Source of the DNA: JBDSLU01 sp963844435
Lineage (GTDB): Bacteria > Acidobacteriota > Vicinamibacteria > Vicinamibacterales > Vicinamibacteraceae
Direction of reading: 5' to 3'
DNA length: 64,000 nt
Assembly: GCA_963844435.1 (NCBI GenBank)
Contig: CAWJOG010000009.1
Location: 21,799 to 85,798 of the forward strand
The stretch's first letter is position 1, and each line of letters starts with the position of its first letter. The translations under genes were made by a program, and so were the position numbers. Of the stretch, positions 18,887 through 28,239 are shown piece by piece. The notes beneath the pieces are model-generated. The model made no database searches. It was not told where the DNA came from and worked only from the letters and a program-made list of their open reading frames with translations.

Positions 18887-19938
18887 TTGTCGGCGCTGGC
18901 CGCGGGCGTTCTCGCGCTGTCGATCCTGGCGGCGGCCCAGGCGCCCTCTTCGCCGCCGGCGCCGTCACCGAAGCCTGAGCCGCGCGCCCAGCCGCCCGTA
19001 CTCGGCGTCGACGGTCCGCGCTTCACCATCGACGGCACGCCGCGGTTCCTGATCGTCGTGTCCTATTTCGACGCGCTGCGCGCCTCGGACGCGACCTTGG
19101 AGGCGGATTTCGCCTGGCTGCGCCGGCACGGCATCGACGGCGTCCGCATCTTCCCGAACTGGTGGCGGTGCGCGGCCGTCCGCCAGTGCGGCGGACACGC
19201 CGGCGACGACACGCTGATGGCCGCTCCCGACGGCGCGCTGCGGCCGGCCGTGCTGGCGCGCCTGAAGGCCGTGCTCGCCGACCGCCGGCCGGCACGGGCT
19301 GATCGTCGACCTGTCGTTCGCGCGGGAGACGGTGCGCGACACGCAGGAGCGCGAGCTGTCCGCGGCTGCCTATGCCGATGCGCTGGTCGCGGCCGTGCGC
19401 GCGTTGGGGCCGGCGCGGCACGTGATGATCGACATCCAGAACGAGGTCTACCAGAACCGGCTGTTCGCGGATGACGCCGCCGACGACGCGCCGCGCGTCG
19501 CCGCGCTGGCCAGGCGCGTGAACGGCGGCCCGCGGATCGTCTTCGTCGTCGACCAACGCGGCCGAGGCCGAGCGCTACACCTACTGCGGCGTCGACGGCT
19601 GTCCGCTCGACGTCCTCGCCGTCCACGACGCGCGCGAGCCGAACTGGCACGATCGCACGCCGGCGGTCGTCCGCGAGCTGGTCGCGCTCGGGGCCCGCCA
19701 CCGGCCGCGCCCGGTCTACCTGCAGGAGCCCCAGGCGTGGCAGGACGAGCGGGCGCCGGATCGGGTCGAGCGCTTCCTCGACGCTGGGGCGCGGGCGAGA
19801 CGGGCCGGTGCCGCGGCCTGGACCTTTCACACGCGGTCCGCGTTCATCCTCCGCGAGGGCCGTTCGCTGGCGTCGCAGGTGGACGCCGACGAGCGCAAGG
19901 TCCTGGAAGGCCTGCGGCAGCGCGTCGATGCGCCTTGA
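18887..19938 (+). CDS. Secreted TIM-barrel protein, glycoside-hydrolase-like, frame broken twice
   Basis: ~350 aa reconstructed. The TTG start at 18887 is followed by a signal peptide (LAAGVLALSILAAAQA) and a Pro-rich spacer. The N-terminal part (RFTIDGTPRFLIVVSYFDALR...DFAWLRRHGIDGVRIFPNWW) resembles cellulase-like family 5 and related barrels. After breaks near 19283 and 19553 come VMIDIQNEVYQNR, where the NE pair fits the general acid Glu of clan GH-A, and RPVYLQEPQAW, a possible nucleophile region. The likely role is cleavage of an extracellular glycan, with the substrate unknown. The TTG start is weak evidence; no better in-frame start exists before the signal sequence. Confidence 0.6.
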
Positions 19939-19968
19939 GCCACTCCGTGAGCCCGCCCCCAGACAAAA

Positions 19969-20001
19969 AAAGCGCCGGCCCCCGCGAGGGAGCCGGCGCT
20001 T
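19969..20001 (-). terminator. Intrinsic terminator of the lectin-like lipoprotein gene
   Basis: On the minus strand a 10-bp stem (AAGCGCCGGC / GCCGGCGCTT) is followed directly by a run of seven T. This is the clearest intrinsic terminator in the window. It lies 24 nt downstream of the lipoprotein stop at 20025 and may also stop convergent transcription from the hydrolase gene. Confidence 0.85.
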
Positions 20002-20024
20002 CCAGTTCATGCCGAGGTGCGCGA

Positions 20025-21214
20025 CTAGTTGGTGGCGCGGACGCCGCGGTTCTTGATGCGCGGATCCTGGTTCGGATCCGCGATGAGCGCCGTGCCCAGC
20101 GAGGCCGGACGCGGCCGGGCGGCCGAGCCCAGGTAGACGTTGCGCCAGGTCGCGCCGACCACCGACGCGTCGTCCGGGACCGCCGCGGCCGATCGGCGAG
20201 CCGAGGAAGGCCACGTGCGGCGTCGGATCGTAGGTGCCGTGGTAGGGCTTGCCGAACTCGTAGATCCGGTCGGCGGTCGTGCTGCCGTGGAAGATCTCGA
20301 CGCGGAAGAAGCCGCGCCCACAGCTCGAGCGCCAGAGGTAGGTCTGCGCCGGGTTGAAGTTGATCGCTCGTCCGCTCGGCGCCGATCGTCTCGATCTGCG
20401 TCTCGTGGTTGTCGGTCTCGCCGGCGATGAAGCGCCAGGCGATGATGCCGGCGTCGCGCTTCTCGACCGTCATGCGGTAGTCGCTGGTCGTGATGTCGCC
20501 GTTGCCGTCGTACATCGACATGATCTTCGTCTTGTCGCCCGGCGTGAAGTTCTGGATCCCGTCCACTTCCATCGAGAACTCGCCGGCGATCACCGTCTGC
20601 GGCAGCTGGTAGCGGATGTGCGACTCGTTGCTGTTGATGGTCGCGCCGCGGCCCGGCGTGAGCGTCACGCTGCCGACGACCTGACCGACCGTGGTGCCAG
20701 TCGTCAGCGGGTCGTAGAGCTCGCCGGGCACGTTGTAGGCGGCTACGCGCGTGCGGAACGTCGATCTGGCCGACCACGGGCCGTCGACGGTGCCCTGGCG
20801 GGCGCGGGCGCGCCAGTAGAAGCGCGTCGCCGGCTGGAGGTCGGCGGCCACGGTGAACGTGGCGTCGTTCGGACCTTCGGCGATGCCCGCCTGGGCGGCC
20901 ACGAGCCGGTAGTGGCGCGCCACGTTCGATGCACTGGCCGGCTGGAAGTCGGGGTCGTCCGAGACCTGGAACTCGTAGGAGCGAGGTCCTGCCTGATCGG
21001 ACGTCGCCTTGCGGACGACCAGCGTCGGACGCAGCGTGGACAACTGCGCGTCTTCGGCGGGTGAGTCCACCGTCGGCGCCGTCAGCACGGGGTTGACCAC
21101 AGGAGGCGGCGTCGGGGCCGGCGTCGGCTGGGTGGGCGGGGGATCATCGCCGCAGGCGGCGGTGGCAATGGCGGCGGAGAGCGCCAGGGCGCCCGCAAGA
21201 TATCGGTAGTTCAC
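20025..21214 (-). CDS. FN3-like lipoprotein with C-terminal lectin-like beta domain, frame broken twice
   Basis: ~396 aa reconstructed. The start is GTG 21214, 9 nt after GAGGAGG; GTG 21220 is possible. The lipobox is AATAACG-like (AIATAAC in protein). A Pro-rich spacer and one FN3-like module (TVDSPAEDAQLSTLRPTLVVRK...RFYWRARAR) follow. The C-terminal ~200 residues are a beta-rich domain (IRYQLPQTVIAGEFSMEVDGI, KIMSMYDGNGD, DYRMTVEKRD, YLWRSSCGRGFFRVEIF, DPRIKNRGVRAT). Breaks lie near 20367 and 20197. The domain has the same motif order as the tail of the protein at 22337-24346, suggesting a concanavalin/jelly-roll glycan-binding fold. No enzyme function is assigned. Confidence 0.65.
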
Positions 21215-21299
21215 GTTCACTGTCCTCCTCGAAATGCTCTCTTGGCATGTCGGCCGCATCAGGCGGTTTCGATAGCCCCGGCAACAAAGAAATATGGGT

Positions 21300-22268
21300 T
21301 CAGGACGGACGCCGCGCCAGGTGCACGCAGGCGCCGGCCAACGACCAGGCCATGATCACCGCCGTCCCCATGAACGACAGCAGCATCGCCGCTTCGGCCG
21401 GCAGCCCGGCGAGCGCGAAGAACGCCACGAACGTCGCCTCCCGCACGCCGAAGCCGTTCACCGAGATCGGGATCATCTGGACGACGAAGGACACCGGCAC
21501 CATCACCGCCAGGTGCCACGGCGACACGACGATGTGCAGCCCCTGCGCGACCGCCGCGTAGAACGCGACCAGCAGCGCCTGGACCATGACGGCGCCGGCC
21601 GCGCTCGAAGCAAGGGCGCCTGGCGCGCTCGCGAAGCGACCCAGCGCGACGGTCAATTTCGCCAGCCGCTCGTCGACCCACTCGGCGTGCAGCCAGCGCA
21701 GCGGCGTCGCCAGGCGCGTCACGAGCGCCGGAGTCCGCAGCGCCTGGAGTGAGACGGCGCCGCCGAGAAACAGGCCGGCCCAGAGCATCCACGGCTGGAC
21801 TGGCGGGCCACCGCGCACGCCCGTCTGGCTGGCCGTCGCGCCGAGCGCCGCGACCAGCACGAGCGCGAGCAGGCCCAGCCCGCGATCGACGAGCACGACC
21901 GTCGCGGCCAGCGTGCGCGAGTTGGCCGGACCCGAGGTGTCCCGGACGCGGACCACGTCGCCGCCGATGTTGCTGGGCAGGAAGTTGTTGAAGAAGGTGG
22001 CCACGAGGAAGGAGCCGATCAGGGTCTGCAGGCGGACGACGATGCCCTGCGCCCGCAGCAGGATGTTCCAGCGCCAGCTGCTGACCACCAGCATGACGAA
22101 ATAGAGCAGCGCCGCCACGGCCAACCACGACCATGAGGCCGATCGCACCGCCGCCCATAGCCGCGCCGCGTCCACCTGGCGGAACAGCCACACCAGCAGG
22201 CCCACGCTGACGCCGGCCTTCAGAATCTGCAGGGCGGCCGAGCGCCACCGGGGGGTCTCACGCGACAT
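21300..22268 (-). CDS. UPF0104/LPG-synthase-like flippase-domain membrane protein (second copy)
   Basis: 322 aa from ATG 22268; TTG 22274 would add two residues. It has about eight spans. Family motifs are FLVATFFNNFLPSNIGGDVVRVRD, LVDRGLGLLALVL and PISVNGFGVREATFVAFFALAGL. These match the homologue at 9931-10989 in order but differ widely in sequence, so the two are unlikely to be recent duplicates. The probable role is lipid or glycolipid transport across the inner membrane. It is flanked by two secreted beta-rich proteins, all on the minus strand, with spacing that allows separate promoters. Confidence 0.8.
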   Translation of the reverse strand: MSRETPRWRSAALQILKAGVSVGLLVWLFRQVDAARLWAAVRSASWSWLAVAALLYFVMLVVSSWRWNILLRAQGIVVRLQTLIGSFLVATFFNNFLPSNIGGDVVRVRDTSGPANSRTLAATVVLVDRGLGLLALVLVAALGATASQTGVRGGPPVQPWMLWAGLFLGGAVSLQALRTPALVTRLATPLRWLHAEWVDERLAKLTVALGRFASAPGALASSAAGAVMVQALLVAFYAAVAQGLHIVVSPWHLAVMVPVSFVVQMIPISVNGFGVREATFVAFFALAGLPAEAAMLLSFMGTAVIMAWSLAGACVHLARRPS

Positions 22269-22336
22269 TGTCAACGCGCCAATTTATCACGCCATGCAAA
22301 CCCGTCCGAGGGCGAGGCGGGACGCGGCCGCGGCCC

Positions 22337-24346
22337 CTATCGGGCGCCGATCCGGACGTTGCGGATGCGCATGCCCGGGAACGAGCCGTGTTCGCCGCCG
22401 CCGGCGCGCGGGTTGCCTATCGCGATCCGGTGGTTGGCCGGGTTGTAGATGCCGCCCAGGTGGGCGTTGCCGTAGGCCCAGCTGCGCGCCCACTCTCCGC
22501 CGCCCGAGAGGGACGTGATGACGAACCCGGCGCGGCCGTCGCCCCACTCGACGCGGACCCGGTAGGTGTCGGCCGGGTTCCACGGAATCTCCGTGTCCTC
22601 CTCGATGTAGCGCCGTTCGGTGCCGCACTTGCTGTCGCAGCCGTCGCCGGTCAGGAACTTGAACCGGGCGTCCCGCGGCGGCAGCCGCTGTTCGATGGTC
22701 GCGCGATACAGGTTGCCCGACGACCAGTCGCCGTCGTACATCGCGAAGATTTTGTACTTCTCGTCGTTGAACGCCAGCCGCATCCCGGTCAGCTCGTATT
22801 CGAGATAGCCCTTGGTGATCGTCGGCACGGCGTATTCGAGGCCGGCGCGTTCGTCGGCGATGACGTAGCCGAAGCCGTCGAAGCCGCCGCCGAAGACCTG
22901 GCCGACCGACGAGCCCTGCAGGTCGTCGCACACGATCGCCGTGCAGACGGGCGGGGGAGGCAGCGAGGGAGGCAGGGGCATCGCGGGCGGCTCGACCGGC
23001 GTGCCCAGCGTGCCCGCGTACGGCGTGCCGTTGGAGACGTGGCCGCCGAAACGGCCGGCGCCCCAGTACACGGCGCGTTCGGCGATGAAGGGCGCGCTGC
23101 CCTCGAACACGGCGCCGAACTTCTGGCCGTTCATGTGCGGCACGGCCGCGCCGTAGAGGGTGAAGCGCGAGTTGGCGGGGACCGTGTACTGCTGGCGCGT
23201 GCCGTAGCCGTCTTCCCGGTAGAAGCTGCCGGTGACGGTGATCGGGCTCGCGCTGGCGTTGAGGAACAGGTAGAAGGTTTCGTAAGGGTGGCCGCCGAAG
23301 TTGCCGGCGAGGCCCTCGGCAAACGCCCACCGGGTGTTCTCGGCGGTCAGGCCGGCCGTCGCATGCCCTTCGACGAAACCGCCCCAGTACATCGCGCGTT
23401 CGGCGATGATCGGCGCGCTCGCGGTGATGGTCGTGGCGAAAGCCGCGTCCGCCAGCTCGGGGTAGTCGCGGACGCGGACCGTGCGGCGGCTGTTCGGCCC
23501 GATCGAGACATCTCGTGTGACGACCGCCCCGCTGTCGCGGAAGAAGCTCAGCGTTGCCGAGACCGAGGCACCGGTGGTGTTGGCGAGCAGGAAATAGGTT
23601 TCGAAGTCGCCGCCAATGAAGCCCTCGGCGAAGCGCCAGACCGGCGACAGGCTCGAGACGCCGGTCGCATCGTGGCCGCCTTCGAAGCCGAGCCAGTACA
23701 TGGCGCGCTCGACGAAGACCGGTTGCGAAGCGGTGACGACCGTCGCGAAGTTGGCGCTGCGGAACTGCGGCAGGTTGTTGACCGGGATGGTCAGGCGGCT
23801 GTTCGCGGCGACGGTGTACGGGAAATCGACTGGCGCCGCGTCGTCGCTGAGCAGGCGCACCGTCACCGACACCGCGCTCGGGTTCGGGTTCACCAGCAGG
23901 ATGAACGTGCTGAAGAAATTGCCGGTCGCGCCCTCGGCCAGATACCACGTCGTCTGCGGCGCCTCGACGCCGCCGGCGTTGTGGCCGCCGCGGCGGCCGT
24001 TCCAGTACATCGTCCGCTCGACGTAGATCGGGACGCCGCTCGCGCTCGTGTCGACCAGCGCCGACGTCTCGCCCGTGGCGAGCCCGGGCAGCAGGTTGAC
24101 CGGCAGGGTGATGCGGCGGCGCGGCGGGATGGCGATCGGGATGTCCACGGCGGCACCGTCGCGGTAGACGCGAACGATGCCGGCCGCCGTCTGATCGGTC
24201 GGGTTGATGGCGAGGACTTCTTCTTCGAAGAACGGTCCCGTCGAGCCTTCCGCGAGATACCAGCGGGTCTGTTGCGCGGTGGCGACCGGGGGAGCGGCGG
24301 CCAGGAGGAGGGCCACCGACGCACCGACGATGTGCAGCTTCTTCAT
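22337..24346 (-). CDS. Secreted protein with four WYLAEG-ERAMYW modules and a lectin-like tail
   Basis: 669 aa with a Sec signal peptide (MKKLHIVGASVALLLAAAPPVATAQ). Four tandem modules of ~105-115 residues follow, each opening with W(Y/R/A)xAEGxxG and a 'FxxxxLLxNP' strand, passing through a 'VPxNSRxT' turn and closing with ERAMYW or a close variant (ERTMYW, ERAVYW). This resembles the DUF5719-type Ig-like repeat seen in surface proteins. A Pro-rich linker leads to a ~210-residue beta domain (KIFAMYDGDWSSGNLYR, YRVRVEWGDGRAGFVI, GMRIRNVRIG) related to the lipoprotein tail at 20025. It is probably a surface adhesin or glycan binder. No enzyme motif is seen. Confidence 0.75.
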   Translation of the reverse strand: MKKLHIVGASVALLLAAAPPVATAQQTRWYLAEGSTGPFFEEEVLAINPTDQTAAGIVRVYRDGAAVDIPIAIPPRRRITLPVNLLPGLATGETSALVDTSASGVPIYVERTMYWNGRRGGHNAGGVEAPQTTWYLAEGATGNFFSTFILLVNPNPSAVSVTVRLLSDDAAPVDFPYTVAANSRLTIPVNNLPQFRSANFATVVTASQPVFVERAMYWLGFEGGHDATGVSSLSPVWRFAEGFIGGDFETYFLLANTTGASVSATLSFFRDSGAVVTRDVSIGPNSRRTVRVRDYPELADAAFATTITASAPIIAERAMYWGGFVEGHATAGLTAENTRWAFAEGLAGNFGGHPYETFYLFLNASASPITVTGSFYREDGYGTRQQYTVPANSRFTLYGAAVPHMNGQKFGAVFEGSAPFIAERAVYWGAGRFGGHVSNGTPYAGTLGTPVEPPAMPLPPSLPPPPVCTAIVCDDLQGSSVGQVFGGGFDGFGYVIADERAGLEYAVPTITKGYLEYELTGMRLAFNDEKYKIFAMYDGDWSSGNLYRATIEQRLPPRDARFKFLTGDGCDSKCGTERRYIEEDTEIPWNPADTYRVRVEWGDGRAGFVITSLSGGGEWARSWAYGNAHLGGIYNPANHRIAIGNPRAGGGEHGSFPGMRIRNVRIGAR

Positions 24347-24488
24347 GTCGTCGAACCTCGAGCAGGGCGGGGAGCCTTCGGCAGACCTGTATCTCCCGTT
24401 CGTCGATGTGTCGGCCGGTGGGACAGCCAACGATAGCCCGTGTCCGTCGCGGTGACACGCACCGATCGGACGCGCGCCGGCCGCCAAA

Positions 24489-24518
24489 TTGACCGGGTGC
24501 AAAGGGGGCCCGTATACT
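24489..24518 (+). promoter_or_regulatory. Sigma70-like promoter of the glycan operon
   Basis: TTGACC (24489-24494) and TATACT (24513-24518) are separated by 18 nt. The expected start point, about 24525, leaves only ~13 nt before the ATG at 24538. No Shine-Dalgarno sequence is visible, so initiation may be nearly leaderless. This is the best promoter match in the window. Confidence 0.65.
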
Positions 24519-24537
24519 CGGTCGGCTGCGGCCGCCA

Positions 24538-25737
24538 ATGCACATCCTGATGATTGCGCCCGAGCCGTTCTTCGAGCCTCGGGGCACCCCGTTCAGCGAA
24601 TTCCACCGCATCAAGGCGCTCATCGCGCTGGGTCACACCGTCGATCTCGTCACCTATCCGTTCGGGAAGGACGTCGAGATGCCCGGGCTCACGGTGATCC
24701 GGTGTCTGCGGCCGCCGCTGGTCCGCCACGTCCGCATCGGCCCGTCCTGGGCCAAGGTCCCCCTGGACGCCGCCCTGGCCGCCACGGCGCTGCGCCGGGC
24801 GCTGAGCACGTCCTACGACGCCGTCCACTCGCACGAAGAGGGCGGCCTGATCGGCGTGGTGCTGTCGGCGATGCTGGGCGTGCCGCACCTCTACGACATG
24901 CATTCGAGCCTGCCGCAGCAGCTCTCGAACTTCGACTATTCGTCGTCCAGGCCGCTGGTGTGGGGCATGGGGCTGGTCGAGCGGCTGCTGGTGCGCCGCT
25001 CGCGCGTCGTGATCGTCATCTGCCAGCAGCTCGTCGACGTCGTCCGCGCCATCGATCCGCTGGTCCCGACCGTGCTGATCGAGAACGCGCCGGGCTCGGG
25101 CGACCTCCCGGTGGCCGGCGCCAGCCCGTCGCTGCGCGCGGCCTGGGGCATCGAGCCGGACGTGCCGGTCGTGCTCTACACCGGGACCTTCGAGGCCTAT
25201 CAGGGGCTCGATCTGCTCTATGCCGCCGCCGCGCACGTGCGGGCGACGCGGCCCGACGTCCGGTTCCTCGTCGTCGGCGGGCAGCCGGACCAGGTCGAGG
25301 CGGCCCGGGTGCAGGCGCGATCCGCCGGCGCCGACGGGGTCGTGGTCTTCACGGGCCAGCGCCCGTCCGAGGAGATCCCGCAGTTCCTCGATGCGGCGAC
25401 GGTGCTCGCCTCGCCGCGCAGCCGCGGGACCAACACGCCGCTGAAGATCTACCAGTACCTCCGCGCCGGGCGCCCGATCGTCGCGACGCGGCTGCTCACG
25501 CACACCCAGGTGCTCGACGATTCGGTCGCCGTCCTCACCGAGGCGACGCCGGAGGCGTACGCGGCCGGTATCCTCCGCGCCGTCGGCGACCCGGCCGAGG
25601 CCGACGCCATCGGCCGCCGCGCCCGGGCCCTGGCCGACACGAAATACAGCTACGAGGCCTACCTCGAGCGCACGCGCCACGCCTACGCCGAGCTCTTCGG
25701 GAGCGGCGCGGCCCAGGTGGCGCGGGGCGTCGCGTGA
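24538..25737 (+). CDS. GT4-family glycosyltransferase, first gene of glycan operon
   Basis: 399 aa, GT-B fold. The N-terminal domain opens MHILMIAPEPFFEPRGTPFSEFHRIKAL, the Gly-rich acceptor loop. The donor domain starts near VPVVLYTGTFEAYQGLDLL and contains FTGQRPSEEIPQFLDAATVLASPRSRGTNTPLKIYQYLRAGRPIVAT. Relatives usually read KIYEYL at the last site, so the second Glu of the EX7E motif is Gln here. The likely role is addition of a sugar to a lipid-linked glycan at the cytosolic face. The stop overlaps the GTG of the next gene (GTGA). Confidence 0.85.
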   Translation: MHILMIAPEPFFEPRGTPFSEFHRIKALIALGHTVDLVTYPFGKDVEMPGLTVIRCLRPPLVRHVRIGPSWAKVPLDAALAATALRRALSTSYDAVHSHEEGGLIGVVLSAMLGVPHLYDMHSSLPQQLSNFDYSSSRPLVWGMGLVERLLVRRSRVVIVICQQLVDVVRAIDPLVPTVLIENAPGSGDLPVAGASPSLRAAWGIEPDVPVVLYTGTFEAYQGLDLLYAAAAHVRATRPDVRFLVVGGQPDQVEAARVQARSAGADGVVVFTGQRPSEEIPQFLDAATVLASPRSRGTNTPLKIYQYLRAGRPIVATRLLTHTQVLDDSVAVLTEATPEAYAAGILRAVGDPAEADAIGRRARALADTKYSYEAYLERTRHAYAELFGSGAAQVARGVA

Positions 25738-26474
25738 AGCCGGCCCACTACAGCGTCGAACACTACGCGGACGCGGACGTCGCCGAGGCCTTCGACGCGC
25801 TGCGGTTCGGGGGGCCGATCGGCGAGCTCGTCGCCGAAGAGGAAGCGCGCGTGATTACCGCGTTCGTCGGCGACGTCGCCGGCGCCGCCGTGCTCGACGT
25901 CGGCACCGGCACGGCGCGCGCGGCATTGGCCCTGTCCACGCGCGGCGGACGCGTCACCGGCGTCGACTACTCGCGCGAGATGCTGCGCGTCGGCCAGGCG
26001 CGGGTGGCCCGCGCGTCCGCCGCGGTCGGCCTGCTCCGCGGCGATGCGCAGCACCTGCCGTTCGCCGATCGCCGCTTCGACGTGACCGTCAGCGTCCGGC
26101 TGCTGATGCACATGCCGGACTGGCGCGCCACGCTCACCGAGCTGTGCCGCGTCACCCGCCGCCGCCTGGTCATCGACTACCCGGCCCGGCTCAGCGCCGC
26201 CGCGATCCAGTCGGCGGCCCGGCGCCTGCTGCACGCGGCCGGCCGGTCGACCGAGCCGTATCGCGTGTTCGGCGATGGCGCGATCGACGCGGTCTGCCGC
26301 GCCGCCGGGTTCCGCGTCCGCGATCGCCACCGCCACTTCGTGCTGCCGATCGCGCTGCACAAGGCGGTGTCCGCGCGCGGGTTCACCGGCGCCAGCGAGG
26401 GCGCCCTGCGCGCCATCGGCATGACCGCGCTGGTCGGCTCGCCGGTCACACTGGTGGCCGAGCGCGAGGCGTGA
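25734..26474 (+). CDS. SAM-dependent methyltransferase (class I)
   Basis: 246 aa from GTG 25734, overlapping the upstream stop. SAM motifs are VLDVGTGTARAALAL (motif I), VTGVDYSREMLRVG (motif II acidic end), HLPFADRRFDVTVSVRLLMHMPDW and RRLVIDYP. The Methyltransf_11 group modifies sugars, lipids or quinones; the operon context favours a glycan or glycolipid target. The C-terminal ~80 residues (YRVFGDGAIDAVCRAAGFRVRDRHRHFVLPIALHK) follow the family pattern. The stop overlaps the next ATG as TGATG. Confidence 0.8.
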   Translation: MKPAHYSVEHYADADVAEAFDALRFGGPIGELVAEEEARVITAFVGDVAGAAVLDVGTGTARAALALSTRGGRVTGVDYSREMLRVGQARVARASAAVGLLRGDAQHLPFADRRFDVTVSVRLLMHMPDWRATLTELCRVTRRRLVIDYPARLSAAAIQSAARRLLHAAGRSTEPYRVFGDGAIDAVCRAAGFRVRDRHRHFVLPIALHKAVSARGFTGASEGALRAIGMTALVGSPVTLVAEREA

Positions 26475-27472
26475 TGGCCGAGGCGATCGCGGCGCGGCGC
26501 GTCCTCGTGACGGGCGCGACCGGGTTCACCGGCGGACACCTGGCCCGGCGCCTCGCGGCCGATGGCGTCGCGGTGCGCGCGCTGGTCCGCAACCCGCACG
26601 TGGCGGCGCCGGCACTGCCCGGCATCGAGCTGGCGGCCGGCGACCTCACCGACGTCGGGTCGCTCGCCCGCGCCGTCGCCGGCGTCGACATCGTCTACAA
26701 CGTCGCCGCGCTGTACCGCGCCGCTGGACTCGATGACAACCTCTATCGTGCCGTCAACGCGACCGCGGTCGGCACGCTGATCGAGGCCGCCGGCGCGGCC
26801 GGCGTGAAGCGCGTCGTCCACTGCAGCACCGTCGGCGTCCACGGCGACATCGCCAACCCGCCGGCCGACGAGGACGCGCCGCTGCGCCCGGGCGACGTCT
26901 ACCAGGAGACGAAGCTCGAAGGGGAGAGCGTGGCGCGCCGCGCGGCCACGGACGCCGGCGTCCAGCTCGTGATCGCGCGGCCCACCGGTATCTACGGCCC
27001 CGGCGACCGGCGGCTGCTGAAGCTCTTTCGCGGCGTCGCGCGGCGCCGCTTCGTCGTCCTCGGCCGCGGCGACATCTGGTACCATCTGACCTACATCGAC
27101 GACCTCGTGGACGGGTTCCGCCTGTGCGGGACGCACCCGGCCGCCGCGGGGCACACCTACATCCTGTCCGGGCCCGAGGTCACCACCCTGAACCAGCTCG
27201 TCGCGATCACCGCCGAGGTCGCCGGCGTGAAACCGCTGCCGCTGCGCCTGCCGGTGTGGCCGTTCTGGATCGCGGGCGCGGCCTGCGAGGTGCTGTGCCG
27301 CCCGCTCGGGATCGAGCCGCCGATCTACCGGCGCCGCGTCGATTTCTTCACCAAGAGCCGCGCCTTCGACTCGTCGCGGGCGACGACCGAGATTGGCTAC
27401 GCGCCGCGGGTCGGCCTGCGCGACGGTATCGGCCGCACGCTCGCCTGGTATCGCGAGGCCGGATGGCTGTGA
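26474..27472 (+). CDS. Extended SDR NAD-dependent epimerase/dehydratase
   Basis: 332 aa from ATG 26474; the open frame extends further upstream but into the methyltransferase gene. NAD binding is by VLVTGATGFTGGHLARRL, with an active-site CSTVGVHG strand and YQETK (YxxxK). HLTYIDDLVDGF is the C-terminal substrate-domain helix start. It probably acts on a nucleotide sugar or a related polyketide/terpenoid-type hydroxyketone, as hopanoid-associated epimerases of similar sequence do; the two cannot be separated here. It overlaps the acyltransferase gene by 10 nt. Confidence 0.8.
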   Translation: MAEAIAARRVLVTGATGFTGGHLARRLAADGVAVRALVRNPHVAAPALPGIELAAGDLTDVGSLARAVAGVDIVYNVAALYRAAGLDDNLYRAVNATAVGTLIEAAGAAGVKRVVHCSTVGVHGDIANPPADEDAPLRPGDVYQETKLEGESVARRAATDAGVQLVIARPTGIYGPGDRRLLKLFRGVARRRFVVLGRGDIWYHLTYIDDLVDGFRLCGTHPAAAGHTYILSGPEVTTLNQLVAITAEVAGVKPLPLRLPVWPFWIAGAACEVLCRPLGIEPPIYRRRVDFFTKSRAFDSSRATTEIGYAPRVGLRDGIGRTLAWYREAGWL

Positions 27473-28239
27473 GCGGGACGCGCCAGGTCGAAGCGGCGCA
27501 AGCGCAGTTGTTCGACGCGAAGGTGGGGGCGCGCGAGAAGTACCAGCGGCTGGTCGTCGGCCGATCCGGCTGGGGCGCGCTCCTGGCCTACGAGCTGGTG
27601 AACCTCATCGCGCAGTGGGTGCCGGGGGCGCTCGGCCTGGCGCTGCGCAAGACGATGTACCCCTGGCTGCTCGGCGCGTGCGGCCGCGGTGTGGTCTTCG
27701 GCCAGCACGTCACCCTGCGCCATCCGCATCGCATCCGCATCGGCGACGACGTCGTGGTCGACGATCACTGCCTGCTCGACGCCAAGGGCGACGGGCACGA
27801 GGGCATCACCATCGGCAGCGGCGTGTTCATCGGCCGCAACACGATCCTGTCGTGCAAGAGCGGCGACATCGTCCTCGGCGACGGCGCCAACATCGGCTTC
27901 AACTGCGAGATCTTCTCGGCCAGCCGGGTCGTCCTCGGGCCGCAGACGCTGGTCGCCGCCTACTGCTACCTCGGCGCCGGCACGCACGACATGGACGATC
28001 CGTCGCGCCCGGTGATCGAGCAGGGCCGCGTGTCGCAGGGCATCGCGCTCGGCGAGGGCGTCTGGCTCGGCGCCGGCGCCAAGATCCTCGACGGCGTGAC
28101 GATCGGCGATCACGCCATCGTCGGCTCCGGCGCGGTCGTGCGCGAGGCGGTCCCGGCCGGCGCGATCGCCGCCGGCGTGCCAGCCCGGATCATCGGCACC
28201 CGCGACGCGCGGGCGGCGGGGGCTGGAGCCCAGGGATGA
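27463..28239 (+). CDS. Left-handed beta-helix (hexapeptide) acyltransferase
   Basis: 258 aa from ATG 27463. An N-terminal helical segment (YELVNLIAQWVPGALGLALRKTMYP) precedes hexapeptide repeats such as HRIRIGDDVVVDDHCLLDAKGD, ITIGSGVFIGRNTILSCKSGDIVLGDGANIGFNCEI and VWLGAGAKILDGVTIGDHAIVGSGAVV. It ends with the GVPARIIG cap of maltose/serine O-acetyltransferases. The expected reaction is acetyl transfer from acetyl-CoA to a sugar hydroxyl. It is coupled to the next gene by ATGA. Confidence 0.85.
   Translation: MAVSGTRQVEAAQAQLFDAKVGAREKYQRLVVGRSGWGALLAYELVNLIAQWVPGALGLALRKTMYPWLLGACGRGVVFGQHVTLRHPHRIRIGDDVVVDDHCLLDAKGDGHEGITIGSGVFIGRNTILSCKSGDIVLGDGANIGFNCEIFSASRVVLGPQTLVAAYCYLGAGTHDMDDPSRPVIEQGRVSQGIALGEGVWLGAGAKILDGVTIGDHAIVGSGAVVREAVPAGAIAAGVPARIIGTRDARAAGAGAQG

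Noticed and set aside
26144..26474. Upstream extension of the SDR epimerase frame to 26144
   Set aside because: The extra residues are Arg/Pro-rich and overlap the methyltransferase gene. The NAD-binding motif starts right after ATG 26474.
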